Shown: piece by piece, positions 8,449 to 16,384 of the stretch
Layout: every line of letters begins with the position of its first letter
Position numbering within the stretch: the stretch's first letter is position 1
Assembly (NCBI GenBank): GCA_018993265.1
Contig: JAGKSW010000091.1
Location: 1-51,002 of the forward strand
Source: Nostoc sp. TH1S01
GTDB taxonomy: Bacteria; Cyanobacteriota; Cyanobacteriia; Cyanobacteriales; Nostocaceae
DNA: 51,002 bases
Direction of reading: 5' to 3'
The notes under the pieces: model-generated
Database searches by the model: none
What the model was told of the DNA's origin: nothing
The model's input: the letters and a program-made list of their open reading frames with translations, nothing else
Program-made: the position numbers and the translations under genes

Positions 8449-9597
8449 TTAAACTGTGCGTAGTGATCGCATTGCTTGGACAAATTGCTCAAATAAGTAA
8501 TCAGCATCATGGGGGCCGGGGCTGGCTTCGGGGTGATACTGTACCGAGAAGATGGGCAAAGACTTATGACGAACACCAGCAACAGTGCGATCGTTCAAGT
8601 TTAGGTGGCTGATCTCGACAACTTTGTTGGGTAAAGTATCTGGGTCAATGGCAAAACTATGATTTTGGCTGGTAATTTCGATCCGGCGTTGTAAACCCGC
8701 AGGCTGATTTAAACCCCGATGGCCAAATTTAAGTTTAAAAGTTTCTGCACCTAGAGCATGACCCAAAATTTGATGTCCCATACAAATACCAAACATGGGT
8801 TTTTGGCTTTCTAACAGTGCTTTGACTGTTTCAATACCTTCTGTGACGGCGGCTGGATCGCCGGGGCCGTTGGAAAGAAAGATGCCATCTGGGTTGTAGC
8901 TAAGAATTTCTTCGGCTGGTGTGTTGACTGGGACGACAATCACGCGACAACCGTAACTAGCCAAACGGCGTAAAATATTGCGCTTGACACCAAAGTCTAT
9001 GGCGACAACGGTAAAAATTTCTTCGCCATTAGTTATGTTTTCTGGATTGAATTCCCAGTCAAGGATGGTCGGTTCTGACCATTCATAAACTTCGGAGGTG
9101 GTGACTTCCTTGACGAGATTCAAGCCAGCCATATTGGGAAATGCTTGGACTTGTTCTAGCAATTCGGCTTCATCCAGAATTTCTGTGGAAATTCCACCAT
9201 TCATTGCCCCAAACATCCGAATTTTGCGGGTCAGGGCGCGGGTATCAATGCCGTAGATACCGGGGATTTGGTGCTGTTTGAGGTAGTCGGGTAAGGATTG
9301 GGTCGATCGCCAGTTACTCGGTTTATGACAAATGTTGCGAGCGATCGCACCCCGTACTTGCGGCCGCAATGATTCTTCATCTTCAGGATTAACGCCTGTG
9401 TTCCCCAATTCAGGATAGGTAAAAATTACAATTTGACCGCAGTAACTAGGGTCAGTCAAAACTTCTTGATAGCCAGTCATGCCAGTGTTAAACACCACTT
9501 CCCCGATTGTGGTTCCCGTCGCACCGAAAGACCAACCACGGTAAGCAGTGCCATCTGCCAAGACAAGTAGAGCGGGTATTGCGTCAGACAGGGACAT
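8449..9597 (-). CDS. carA: Carbamoyl-phosphate synthase small subunit
   Basis: The 382-residue glutaminase subunit that hydrolyses glutamine and channels ammonia to CarB for carbamoyl phosphate, used for arginine and pyrimidines. The N-terminal CPSase domain begins [17 protein letters not shown]. The class I glutamine amidotransferase domain carries the nucleophile Cys in [16 protein letters not shown] and the His and Glu in [12 protein letters not shown]. It is the usual length with an ATG start. carB is not in the window, as is common in cyanobacteria where the two subunits are encoded apart. Confidence 0.97.
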   Translation of the reverse strand: MSLSDAIPALLVLADGTAYRGWSFGATGTTIGEVVFNTGMTGYQEVLTDPSYCGQIVIFTYPELGNTGVNPEDEESLRPQVRGAIARNICHKPSNWRSTQSLPDYLKQHQIPGIYGIDTRALTRKIRMFGAMNGGISTEILDEAELLEQVQAFPNMAGLNLVKEVTTSEVYEWSEPTILDWEFNPENITNGEEIFTVVAIDFGVKRNILRRLASYGCRVIVVPVNTPAEEILSYNPDGIFLSNGPGDPAAVTEGIETVKALLESQKPMFGICMGHQILGHALGAETFKLKFGHRGLNQPAGLQRRIEITSQNHSFAIDPDTLPNKVVEISHLNLNDRTVAGVRHKSLPIFSVQYHPEASPGPHDADYLFEQFVQAMRSLRTV

Positions 9598-9620
9598 AGG
9601 CGATAGATTAGGGATGGGGT

Positions 9621-9678
9621 AAGTATGAGGTCTGAAGTTTGAAGTCTGAAGTCTGAAGTATTAAGTCTGAAATCTGAG
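9621..9678 (+). repeat. Heptameric tandem repeat (GAAGTCT type)
   Basis: Roughly eight degenerate TCTGAAG units lie upstream of carA. Confidence 0.85.
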
Positions 9679-9740
9679 ATTTTTACTTCGACACTGCGTC
9701 TTCATCCTAAAAAAGTGTAAATCATCAAATGCAAAGTCTG

Positions 9741-9776
9741 ACACTTCATACTTCATAATTCATACTTCATAATTTT
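9741..9776 (-). repeat. Heptameric tandem repeat (TTCATAC/TTCATAA)
   Basis: Four to five units in the opposite orientation to the tract at 9621-9678. The two could pair partly as an inverted repeat in the spacer between divergent carA and the protease gene. Confidence 0.75.
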
Positions 9777-9841
9777 TCCAGGGTAATTCAGTGGCAGGAG
9801 TGGTTTTGCAGTTGTTTGGCTAGGTAAAATAGATATCAATT

Positions 9842-10885
9842 ATGCTTCAGTCTTTTTTATCTCGTGCAGCCCTGATTTTTCTCGCAAGTGCTTTAGCTGT
9901 TTTGGGCGTTGCCTGTAGTGAAGACCAACAGACTACTGAGACCGTTGGTAATCAACAATCTATGGTAACTGATAATTCCTCAGTACCGCCGCCTGTTGAA
10001 TCAGCAGCCCCAGTAACCAGCCCAGAACCTGAAGCACTGCCGCCGTCGGAGCTTGAACCCGATTCTTTTCAGTTGGGATTAGACAAAGCCGCAGGAGCCG
10101 TGAGTATTAGCCAATCGGCTCAATCGGTTGAGGATTGGAATTTAGTGGCAAATCAGTTTCAAGAGGCGATCGCCCTGATGGAACAAGTCAGCCGCCAAAG
10201 TCCTGATTATGTGTCGGCTCAAGGCAAAATTGTCGAATACCAGCGTAAGGTAACGTATGCGCGGCAAAAGGCGAATCTGAATTTGCCGCGGCCATCAGCC
10301 GATAATCAAAAAATAGTGCTATCAGTTCCCCAGCCAAAAACTGTGGCTAAATTTGTGCCACAACCGACTGTCCCAACCAGACAACAGCCAGAACAGCGTG
10401 TTTTTTCCGCCGCAGAAATTCTGCCACCAGAAAAAGATGTGTTTGTTGCGCCAATTAAACGCCGAGTGGGTGGTACGCCGATTGTGGAAGTCACCTTTAA
10501 TGGTAGACAAAAATTCGACATGATTGTAGATACAGGAGCCAGCGGCACTGTTATTACTCAGCAGATGGCGAATGCGTTAGGTATTATCCCTGTAGGCAAA
10601 GCCAAGGCGAATACTGCCAGTTCTAGAGCCGTAGAATTTCCGGTGGGCTATGTTGATTCGATGGCAATTAGCGGGGTAAGAGTAAATCGAGTGCCAGTAG
10701 CGATCGCTGGGACAGATTTAGAAACTGGCTTATTGGGACATGACTTTTTTGGTAATTACGATGTCACTATTAAGCGCAATGTTGTAGAATTCCGTCCCCA
10801 ATCGCATTCCGAAGCTAATTCGATAGAAATTGAACTAGATCCTCCAACTTCTGCCACGGACTCCCGCTCTGTAGAATTTCCTTAG
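9842..10885 (+). CDS. Retropepsin-like aspartic protease, probable lipoprotein
   Basis: A 347-residue protein with a hydrophobic N-terminus ending in LGVAC (Cys25), which resembles a lipoprotein signal though the -3 residue is atypical. A Pro/Ser/Glu-rich linker follows, then a TPR-like helical stretch (about 80-145), a second Pro-rich linker, and a retropepsin-like domain from about residue 208. The catalytic motif is [12 protein letters not shown] with Asp230, and the [15 protein letters not shown] flap-side motif is conserved. Single-domain members of this family work as homodimers. The last codons overlap the end of convergent trpD by 71 bases; that tail (after about residue 322) lies outside the protease fold. 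The substrate is unknown. Confidence 0.85.
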   Translation: MLQSFLSRAALIFLASALAVLGVACSEDQQTTETVGNQQSMVTDNSSVPPPVESAAPVTSPEPEALPPSELEPDSFQLGLDKAAGAVSISQSAQSVEDWNLVANQFQEAIALMEQVSRQSPDYVSAQGKIVEYQRKVTYARQKANLNLPRPSADNQKIVLSVPQPKTVAKFVPQPTVPTRQQPEQRVFSAAEILPPEKDVFVAPIKRRVGGTPIVEVTFNGRQKFDMIVDTGASGTVITQQMANALGIIPVGKAKANTASSRAVEFPVGYVDSMAISGVRVNRVPVAIAGTDLETGLLGHDFFGNYDVTIKRNVVEFRPQSHSEANSIEIELDPPTSATDSRSVEFP

Positions 10886-11870
10886 CCACACTCACGCCTT
10901 GAGCATGATCTAACAACGGGATCACACCTGCAACCTGTAGGGCTAACGAAGCATTTAAGGCTACAGCATCTTGTTGTGCTGTGGTTCCTTTGCCTTGCAG
11001 CACTGCTTTGAGAATTTCCGCATTTTCCTGGACATCACCACCCTTGAGGGCATTTATAGACACAGGTGTTACACCCACCTCTTGAGGATTGATAGTTGTT
11101 AACTGCACTTTGCCATCAGATAACACTGCTAAATCAGTTAAATCTCCCAGGCTAGCTTCATCAATTCTTTCCCGCCCGTGTAAAACGATCGCTTTTTGTT
11201 TGCCCAGATTATGTAACGCTTGAGCTACAGTTTCTAAAAGTTTGGGTGTAAATAACCCCACCACTTGCCCAGTCGGACGCAAGGGATTGACTAACGGCCC
11301 TAGTAAGTTGAAAACAGTGCGAATCCTCAGATTGCGGCGTAATTGAGCCACTGATTTCAATGCTGGATGCCAACCAGGGGCAAATAAAAAGGTGATCCCG
11401 ACTTCTTGTAAGGCGGCCTGGACTTTTTCACTAGGTGCGCTTAAGTTGACACCCAAGGCTTCTAAAACATCTGCACTACCTGTAAGACTGGAGGCGGAAC
11501 GATTACCATGTTTGGCTACGGGGACACCATAAGCCGCAACAACAAAAGCCACCGCCGTGGAAATGTTGAAAGTTGATGAACCATCACCGCCAGTTCCACA
11601 AGTGTCAATGACAGTGCTGAGTGCTGAGTGCTGAGTGCTGAGTGCTTTAGATTGAGATTGTAATACCTCGGCCATACCCGTTAATTCTTCGGCGGAAACG
11701 CCTTTAAAATTGAGGGCGGTTAAAATTGCTCCTGATAACTCTGGGGGAACTGCTTCACTCAGCCACCCTTGCATCAATTCCGCAGCTTGGGGGCGTGTCA
11801 AAGATTGACCGTCTATTAATTGCTGTAGCAGAATATACCAGCTTGTAGAAATTTCTGAGGAAGTTGTCAT
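10815..11870 (-). CDS. trpD: Anthranilate phosphoribosyltransferase
   Basis: Transfers the phosphoribosyl group of PRPP to anthranilate in tryptophan synthesis. The 351 residues include the PRPP-binding [16 protein letters not shown], the KHGNRS motif, the [10 protein letters not shown] segment and the acidic metal-binding region [10 protein letters not shown]. The family is normally about 340 residues, and part of the excess is an in-frame heptamer repeat just before DTCGTGG encoding [11 protein letters not shown] (about residues 76-86). It stands alone with no other trp genes nearby. The 3' end overlaps the convergent protease gene. Confidence 0.96.
   Translation of the reverse strand: MTTSSEISTSWYILLQQLIDGQSLTRPQAAELMQGWLSEAVPPELSGAILTALNFKGVSAEELTGMAEVLQSQSKALSTQHSALSTVIDTCGTGGDGSSTFNISTAVAFVVAAYGVPVAKHGNRSASSLTGSADVLEALGVNLSAPSEKVQAALQEVGITFLFAPGWHPALKSVAQLRRNLRIRTVFNLLGPLVNPLRPTGQVVGLFTPKLLETVAQALHNLGKQKAIVLHGRERIDEASLGDLTDLAVLSDGKVQLTTINPQEVGVTPVSINALKGGDVQENAEILKAVLQGKGTTAQQDAVALNASLALQVAGVIPLLDHAQGVSVAKEILQSGSPWQKLEDLVQFLSN
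11613..11647 (-). repeat. In-frame heptamer repeat inside trpD
   Basis: Five consecutive units of AGTGCTG (the last AGTGCTT) lie within the trpD reading frame. 35 bases is not a multiple of three, but the frame is preserved through the flanking bases. The encoded insert is Ser/Ala/Leu-rich. Confidence 0.85.
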
Positions 11871-11965
11871 AGCTAGGGTTGTAAGTGATGATTGCGGCGA
11901 TCGCCAAGGCTTCCTAAAAGGCGATATGGCAGCTATCGTACCGGAAAATGAGCAGCTATTAAAGT

Positions 11966-12081
11966 TATAGCAATCCTAAATCATTTGTGAAATTCTCTTT
12001 CTTTTCTTCCTTCTCTTGCTTTGTGTCCTTTGCGGTTCGTTAAAAAGAATACTTTTTCACAATTCAGATAGGATTGCTATA
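11966..12081. repeat. MITE-like element with 27-bp terminal inverted repeats
   Basis: The left arm at 11966-11992 (tatagcaatccta...ttgtgaaa) matches the complement of the right arm at 12055-12081 at 23 of 27 positions. The interior is a pyrimidine-rich stretch ending in ctttgcggttcgtt, a sequence seen in other spacers of this window. There is no coding capacity, and it lies between trpD and the restriction-modification pair. Confidence 0.6.
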
Positions 12082-12088
12082 GTTGAGT

Positions 12089-12970
12089 TCAAATATTAAG
12101 GCTTAATTGAATAAACGGATTCATATCATTTTGACTTTGCATTTCGTTTGATAAATGCTTGACAACTTGGTAATTAGTAATGAATAGCTCGTTGCCTTTA
12201 GCCGCACTATTCTGTTTATAATTATTCATCCCATACTGTAATTCCCACTCATAAATATTCGCCCATTGAAAATTATCTCTAATCTGCGGAGAATTATCGT
12301 AAGTAATCAGCCAAGGATGATGGCATTGTTTTAAGCTTTCAGCAAATCTCTGATGATCAAAAGAGGTGTGTAAGTCTCCATCCTTACCATAGAGTCTAGA
12401 TTTAGTAGCACTAAAATATGGTGGATCTAAAAATACAAATACATTCTCACTTGTCTCTTCCAACAAATAGCTATAGTCTAAGTTAGTAATTTTGATATCA
12501 TTTGTTAAAATAGACTCTAGCTTTTCTAAACGGTCTATTGAAGAATGCGTAAATCTTTTATGAAAAGATTCCTGAGAAAAACCACCAGATTCTATAGTTC
12601 CTGAAAAAGTAATTCTGTTAAGGATAAAGAAACGTACTGCTCTTTCTAAATCAGACAAACTTTTTGCATCTACAGTAGTTAGCTCTGTGAATAATAACTT
12701 ACCATCCGTATACTGATTTTTTATTCGGCGTATTTCTTGAACTAATAGAGATATATCAGATTGCGCGATTTTCCAAAATAAGAATAGTTCTGGATTTAAA
12801 TCATTAATCCAAATTTTTAAATCAGGATATCTTTGCTTTAAATAAATAAATACAGAACCACCACCAACAAAAGGTTCTCTAAATTCTGAAAAATTATTGG
12901 GTAAGTATTCAATAATCTGTTTTATCGCTTTGGATTTTCCTCCAGGATAGCGGAGTGGACTTTTGAGCAT
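12089..12970 (-). CDS. D12-class adenine-specific DNA methyltransferase
   Basis: A 293-residue N6-adenine methyltransferase of the Dam/DpnM (D12, alpha) group. The N-terminal SPLRYPGGKSKA loop binds SAM, motif I is REPFVGGGSVF (31-41), and the catalytic motif IV is DPPY (182-185). It lies 13 bases after the gene for a putative endonuclease, with which it forms a two-gene operon. Composition is clearly more AT-rich than the surrounding genes. The recognition sequence cannot be deduced; GATC and GATATC are among targets known for this class. A solitary Dam role is less likely given the partner. Confidence 0.92.
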   Translation of the reverse strand: MLKSPLRYPGGKSKAIKQIIEYLPNNFSEFREPFVGGGSVFIYLKQRYPDLKIWINDLNPELFLFWKIAQSDISLLVQEIRRIKNQYTDGKLLFTELTTVDAKSLSDLERAVRFFILNRITFSGTIESGGFSQESFHKRFTHSSIDRLEKLESILTNDIKITNLDYSYLLEETSENVFVFLDPPYFSATKSRLYGKDGDLHTSFDHQRFAESLKQCHHPWLITYDNSPQIRDNFQWANIYEWELQYGMNNYKQNSAAKGNELFITNYQVVKHLSNEMQSQNDMNPFIQLSLNI

Positions 12971-12983
12971 AATTATAAATATT

Positions 12984-14120
12984 TTATGAATTTCCAGACA
13001 CTTCTATTTTCAATTTATCATTATTTACTGCCTCTAAAGCCAATTTCCTAATAATTTGTTTTTGAGTATTATTAAAGACTTTGCCATTTATGTTGAGGAA
13101 ATTTTCTATTTGTTCTAATGAAGCGTCTGGTAATACTAGATAATCTTTAATTTTATTACCAGTTAGCTTTAATTTTGTATTAAATGAAACTTCTTGATTA
13201 TTGAGTATCAAAGAATCTAAATTAGAAAATAAAATAAGCTTAAATAAACCATCTTGAATATCTGGAAGTTTCGGTAAAGATGCTTGGGATGTATTTTTTG
13301 ACTCTTGTATTAAACATATATCTTTATCAAAGATAATCTCATCAGGAGTTAAATAATAGATCCCTCCTAAATAGTTTTCAATACTGAAAGTAGATTTTAA
13401 TCCATCTACTAAATATTCTAGTTTATGAGAAGTAAGGGCTTCTCTTTTACTAGCACTTTGAGAACCTTTAAGAGAGATATTTTTAAATTCCTCAAACTCA
13501 TCTGTGATTTTTTTGAGATATTTATCTATACCTACTCGTGAGTGAATTTGAACTCCACTTTGACGAGAGATACTTTCATAAGAATCCAATGCAGTTTCAA
13601 AAATATTAACAAACCTAGATTCAAATAAACTTTTATTCCAATGCAGTGCGCTTTGATGATATGCCAAAATTTCATCAATTTGTTCTTTGATAAAGAAATT
13701 ATCAAATTTTTGATTAGTAAGTTTATTTCTGTCTATTTGTCCTTTTTTATTGCTTTTATCTGCTGTTTTATAGTAAGCAAGAACAATATAAATATTTAGC
13801 AAGTTCATCCAAGATACTGTAGAGTATTGAATTGCATCTCTATCACCATCTTTACCTTCATCTTTAAGTACAGGGATAATTGTTATTATTTTGGATGAAT
13901 TATATGTATTGTAAATCCTGACAAAAGGATAACTTCTAGTTCTTTTGGGCGATACCCATTTTGAATATGCAATTTCTGTGTTAGGTGTTCGGATTAAACC
14001 ATATCCACTTACTTGATTAATATCAAAATCATCAAAATTAGTTTCAATTAATTTGTCATTTAAGAATGTTTTATAAGTTACACCCTTAATAAAACCAGTA
14101 AAATGCAAAATATTAGACAT
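12984..14120 (-). CDS. Putative type II restriction endonuclease
   Basis: 378 residues, not assigned to a named family with certainty. The stretch TPDEIIFDKDICLIQESKN (about 258-276) has the layout of a PD-(D/E)XK nuclease core: acidic residues on one strand and E273-x-K275 on the next. An N-terminal block IIPVLKDEGKDGDRDAIQ followed by a hydrophobic helix looks like a conserved domain. It precedes the D12 methyltransferase by 13 bases in the same direction and shares its AT-rich composition, so the pair reads as a type II restriction-modification system. It could instead be another methylation-linked nuclease or a regulator. Confidence 0.65.
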   Translation of the reverse strand: MSNILHFTGFIKGVTYKTFLNDKLIETNFDDFDINQVSGYGLIRTPNTEIAYSKWVSPKRTRSYPFVRIYNTYNSSKIITIIPVLKDEGKDGDRDAIQYSTVSWMNLLNIYIVLAYYKTADKSNKKGQIDRNKLTNQKFDNFFIKEQIDEILAYHQSALHWNKSLFESRFVNIFETALDSYESISRQSGVQIHSRVGIDKYLKKITDEFEEFKNISLKGSQSASKREALTSHKLEYLVDGLKSTFSIENYLGGIYYLTPDEIIFDKDICLIQESKNTSQASLPKLPDIQDGLFKLILFSNLDSLILNNQEVSFNTKLKLTGNKIKDYLVLPDASLEQIENFLNINGKVFNNTQKQIIRKLALEAVNNDKLKIEVSGNS

Positions 14121-14318
14121 TAGTTTAAATTTTAAAATATTTTTTTAAAAGTCATATAAAATTATAGGTGAATTAATTCTTATCTTAATAAGATAAGTAA
14201 AATATTAAAACTGTACAATACACAATTCAATTTTTTCTGATTTCTTTCTAAGCATAGTTATGAAATTACGCTTTGTCTTAAAATATATTTATATTTGTTG
14301 TGCAGAATAAATGTTTTT

Positions 14319-15038
14319 ATGTCTCGTTCTGTTCCCTATCAACCGTTGTGGTTGCGACTACTGCATGGCGTGAGTGGAATTTTAGCGATCGCAGCCATCA
14401 TCACTGGATTTCTAGTTTACAATACTTACGATGGCAGATTTGGTAAAATTTCATTGCCAAAACTTGGCGATATTCAAGGAATTCATGGTACTTTCGCCTT
14501 ATTTTTCTTGATTATACTGCCAGCATTTGCAATTTACAGCTTTCATGCTGGGAATAGGCGACTTATCCAAGCAAATTCATGGGAACAACTTAACCAAGTT
14601 GGTAAACCAATTTGGTGGGTGAGTGTGCAAAGACTAGCTAACACTCTCATGCTAGTTGCTTCAGTTTTTTCCGTAATTTCTGGCAGGATGATGAAAGAAG
14701 AATGGCTTCCTGCTGGAGAAATTAATCATAATTGGTATACCCTACATCTTATTGCTTGGTGTGTGATAGTCGGTTGTTTAGCTATTCATCTTTTAATGTC
14801 TATTAAAGTGGGTGGTGTGCCATTATTATTGTCTATGTTTTCATGGCAAGTTCGCCCAGAAGATAGTCCAAATCAATGGGTTACTCGTTACCGTACTTGG
14901 TGGAGTAGCTTGCAAACTAATTTTGGTGAAAGAGTTAATCAATTGTTAGATAATAATTTAAGTTTGAGAATTATTGAGGCGTTTGTATTGATTGGAGTTA
15001 TTGTTGCATTTCTCCTACCTCTATTTTTCTCGGAATAG
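14319..15038 (+). CDS. Cytochrome b561-like membrane protein
   Basis: A 239-residue integral membrane protein with four to five predicted transmembrane segments: about 17-36, 54-74, 105-122, 140-162, and a C-terminal segment ending LLPLFFSE. His residues in HGVSG, HGTFALF, HLIAWC and HLLMS lie in or near these helices and could bind b-type haem, as in the bacterial cytochrome b561 and formate dehydrogenase gamma families. The ATG at 14319 is favoured over a TTG eight codons upstream. It is monocistronic. An electron-transfer role in the thylakoid or plasma membrane is inferred; the redox partner is unknown. Confidence 0.8.
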   Translation: MSRSVPYQPLWLRLLHGVSGILAIAAIITGFLVYNTYDGRFGKISLPKLGDIQGIHGTFALFFLIILPAFAIYSFHAGNRRLIQANSWEQLNQVGKPIWWVSVQRLANTLMLVASVFSVISGRMMKEEWLPAGEINHNWYTLHLIAWCVIVGCLAIHLLMSIKVGGVPLLLSMFSWQVRPEDSPNQWVTRYRTWWSSLQTNFGERVNQLLDNNLSLRIIEAFVLIGVIVAFLLPLFFSE

Positions 15039-15084
15039 TAAAATTTAATTAATAGGTTGTAGAATAAGAAAATTTTTAAAATCT

Positions 15085-15160
15085 CACGCAAAGGCGCAAA
15101 GACGCAAAGAGTATTTATTTATCTACTCTCTGTGTTCTCTGTGCCTCTGTGGTTCGTTAA
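15085..15160 (+). repeat. cgcaaagg-family intergenic repeat
   Basis: The tract holds cgcaaaggcgcaaagacgcaaag followed by ctgtgcctctgtggttcgtt. Related copies lie at 16294-16375, 19791-19817, 19877-19920 and 26761-26804. Confidence 0.7.
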
Positions 15161-15170
15161 AATAATTCTA

Positions 15171-16268
15171 TTAGCGTAATGAACGAAATATTACACGTCC
15201 GGGAAATTCTTCTTGATTAATGCGTGCGTAAACTCGCAAACAAGTTAAAACTTCTCCGGGTATACCGCCACAATTTAGCTGTAAATCATCTTTGGAAAAA
15301 GCACATATATCAGCATAGAGTCCTGATAGTTGACGAATTCTGACATTGTGTCCTGATTTATTGGCTTTGTCTGCAACTTTTTTTAAGGTTCGGCGTGATT
15401 CTTGTTGTAATTTTCCCCACCATGAATAACGTTCAACTGGGGGAATGAATACTAAAGAATGTATGGCTTCATCTATATCAATCCATGCACGTACAATAGC
15501 TAAAATATCATTATTTTCTTCGGCTTTTTGGGTGCGGTGAAAGCGGTCTATTAAGGCTTCTATATATTGTTGTTGTTGTTCTGGTTTGGAATTGAAAGGA
15601 ATAATATCAAAGCTAAAAATACTTTTTAAGGCGTGATGTAAATCTGGTTCTATTTCTATAAATTTGAGATATAAATTTAAGAAGCCAGCTAGTAGTTGTA
15701 CATCTTCTGATTCGTGAATGGGGAAAATTTTTGATTTTAAAAGTGCTTTTTGAGATAAACATAATCCCTGAACATTCACACTACCTTTTAGTCCAGGGTA
15801 AATGATTTCATCTTTGATAAAGGGAAGTTGGTAGAAATTAGAATCATCTTCTACTGCACCAATTTCTTGAGCTAAATCTAAGGCGCGTTGTTGCCAAAAT
15901 GCAGCTAAGTCATCAGGAATTCGTAGCAGTTTACGGTGAATTTCATGCCATAAATCAGCATCAGTTTGACTTTGTAATGGCACATCGCCTAAATATAAAC
16001 TGAGTTCTGAGTCAGCATTCCAAGCATCACGCAGATGATTTAGTTTTAACTCATCTGAAGATTGGATAATAATCGTTTCCTCTTGATGTGGAGGCTGCAA
16101 TAAATCTTGGATTTCTTGCAGCAATTCTGCACAAATTTCAGTACCAGGATCATCGGGTAATTCTGTATGGGCTTGGTTTAATGCAGCTTCTAGTCCATAC
16201 AGGCTACACCGCAATAACCTGGCTAATTCAGAGTTTTCTGTTTCTAATAGTTGGCGTAGATGCTGCAT
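15171..16268 (-). CDS. Uncharacterised protein, third gene of the GTPase/Hsp70-like module
   Basis: 365 residues with no family I recognise. It is predicted mostly helical, soluble and without signal or membrane segment. The N-terminal third is acidic (ELPDDPGTEICAELLQEIQD), a middle part has an EQQQQ run, and the C-terminal part is basic (ESRRTLKKVADKANKSGHNV) followed by a Cys-containing segment LNCGGIPGEVLTCLRVYARI. It lies 116 bases downstream of the giant Hsp70-like gene on the same strand and is probably cotranscribed with it and the GTPase. By position it would match the third component of srfABC-type loci, but no sequence similarity to SrfA could be established. Confidence 0.75.
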   Translation of the reverse strand: MQHLRQLLETENSELARLLRCSLYGLEAALNQAHTELPDDPGTEICAELLQEIQDLLQPPHQEETIIIQSSDELKLNHLRDAWNADSELSLYLGDVPLQSQTDADLWHEIHRKLLRIPDDLAAFWQQRALDLAQEIGAVEDDSNFYQLPFIKDEIIYPGLKGSVNVQGLCLSQKALLKSKIFPIHESEDVQLLAGFLNLYLKFIEIEPDLHHALKSIFSFDIIPFNSKPEQQQQYIEALIDRFHRTQKAEENNDILAIVRAWIDIDEAIHSLVFIPPVERYSWWGKLQQESRRTLKKVADKANKSGHNVRIRQLSGLYADICAFSKDDLQLNCGGIPGEVLTCLRVYARINQEEFPGRVIFRSLR

Positions 16269-16293
16269 GGTGAGTAAGGGTTTGCATTAATTT

Positions 16294-16375
16294 AAACGCA
16301 AAGGGGCGCAAAGGTAAACACGGAGTAACGCGGAGAAAATTTTTTACTTTGCGCCTTTGCGTCTTTGCGCGAAAC
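16294..16375. repeat. cgcaaagg-family repeat with inverted arms
   Basis: cgcaaaggggcgcaaagg on the left faces ctttgcgcctttgcgtctttgcgcg on the right, giving an imperfect inverted repeat around cggagtaacgcggag. It occupies most of the spacer between the second and third genes of the module. Confidence 0.7.
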
Positions 16376-16384
16376 AAATAATTA

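Noticed and set aside
8331-8612. 93-codon plus-strand frame from heptamer repeats into carA
   Set aside because: It combines translated repeat DNA with antisense carA.
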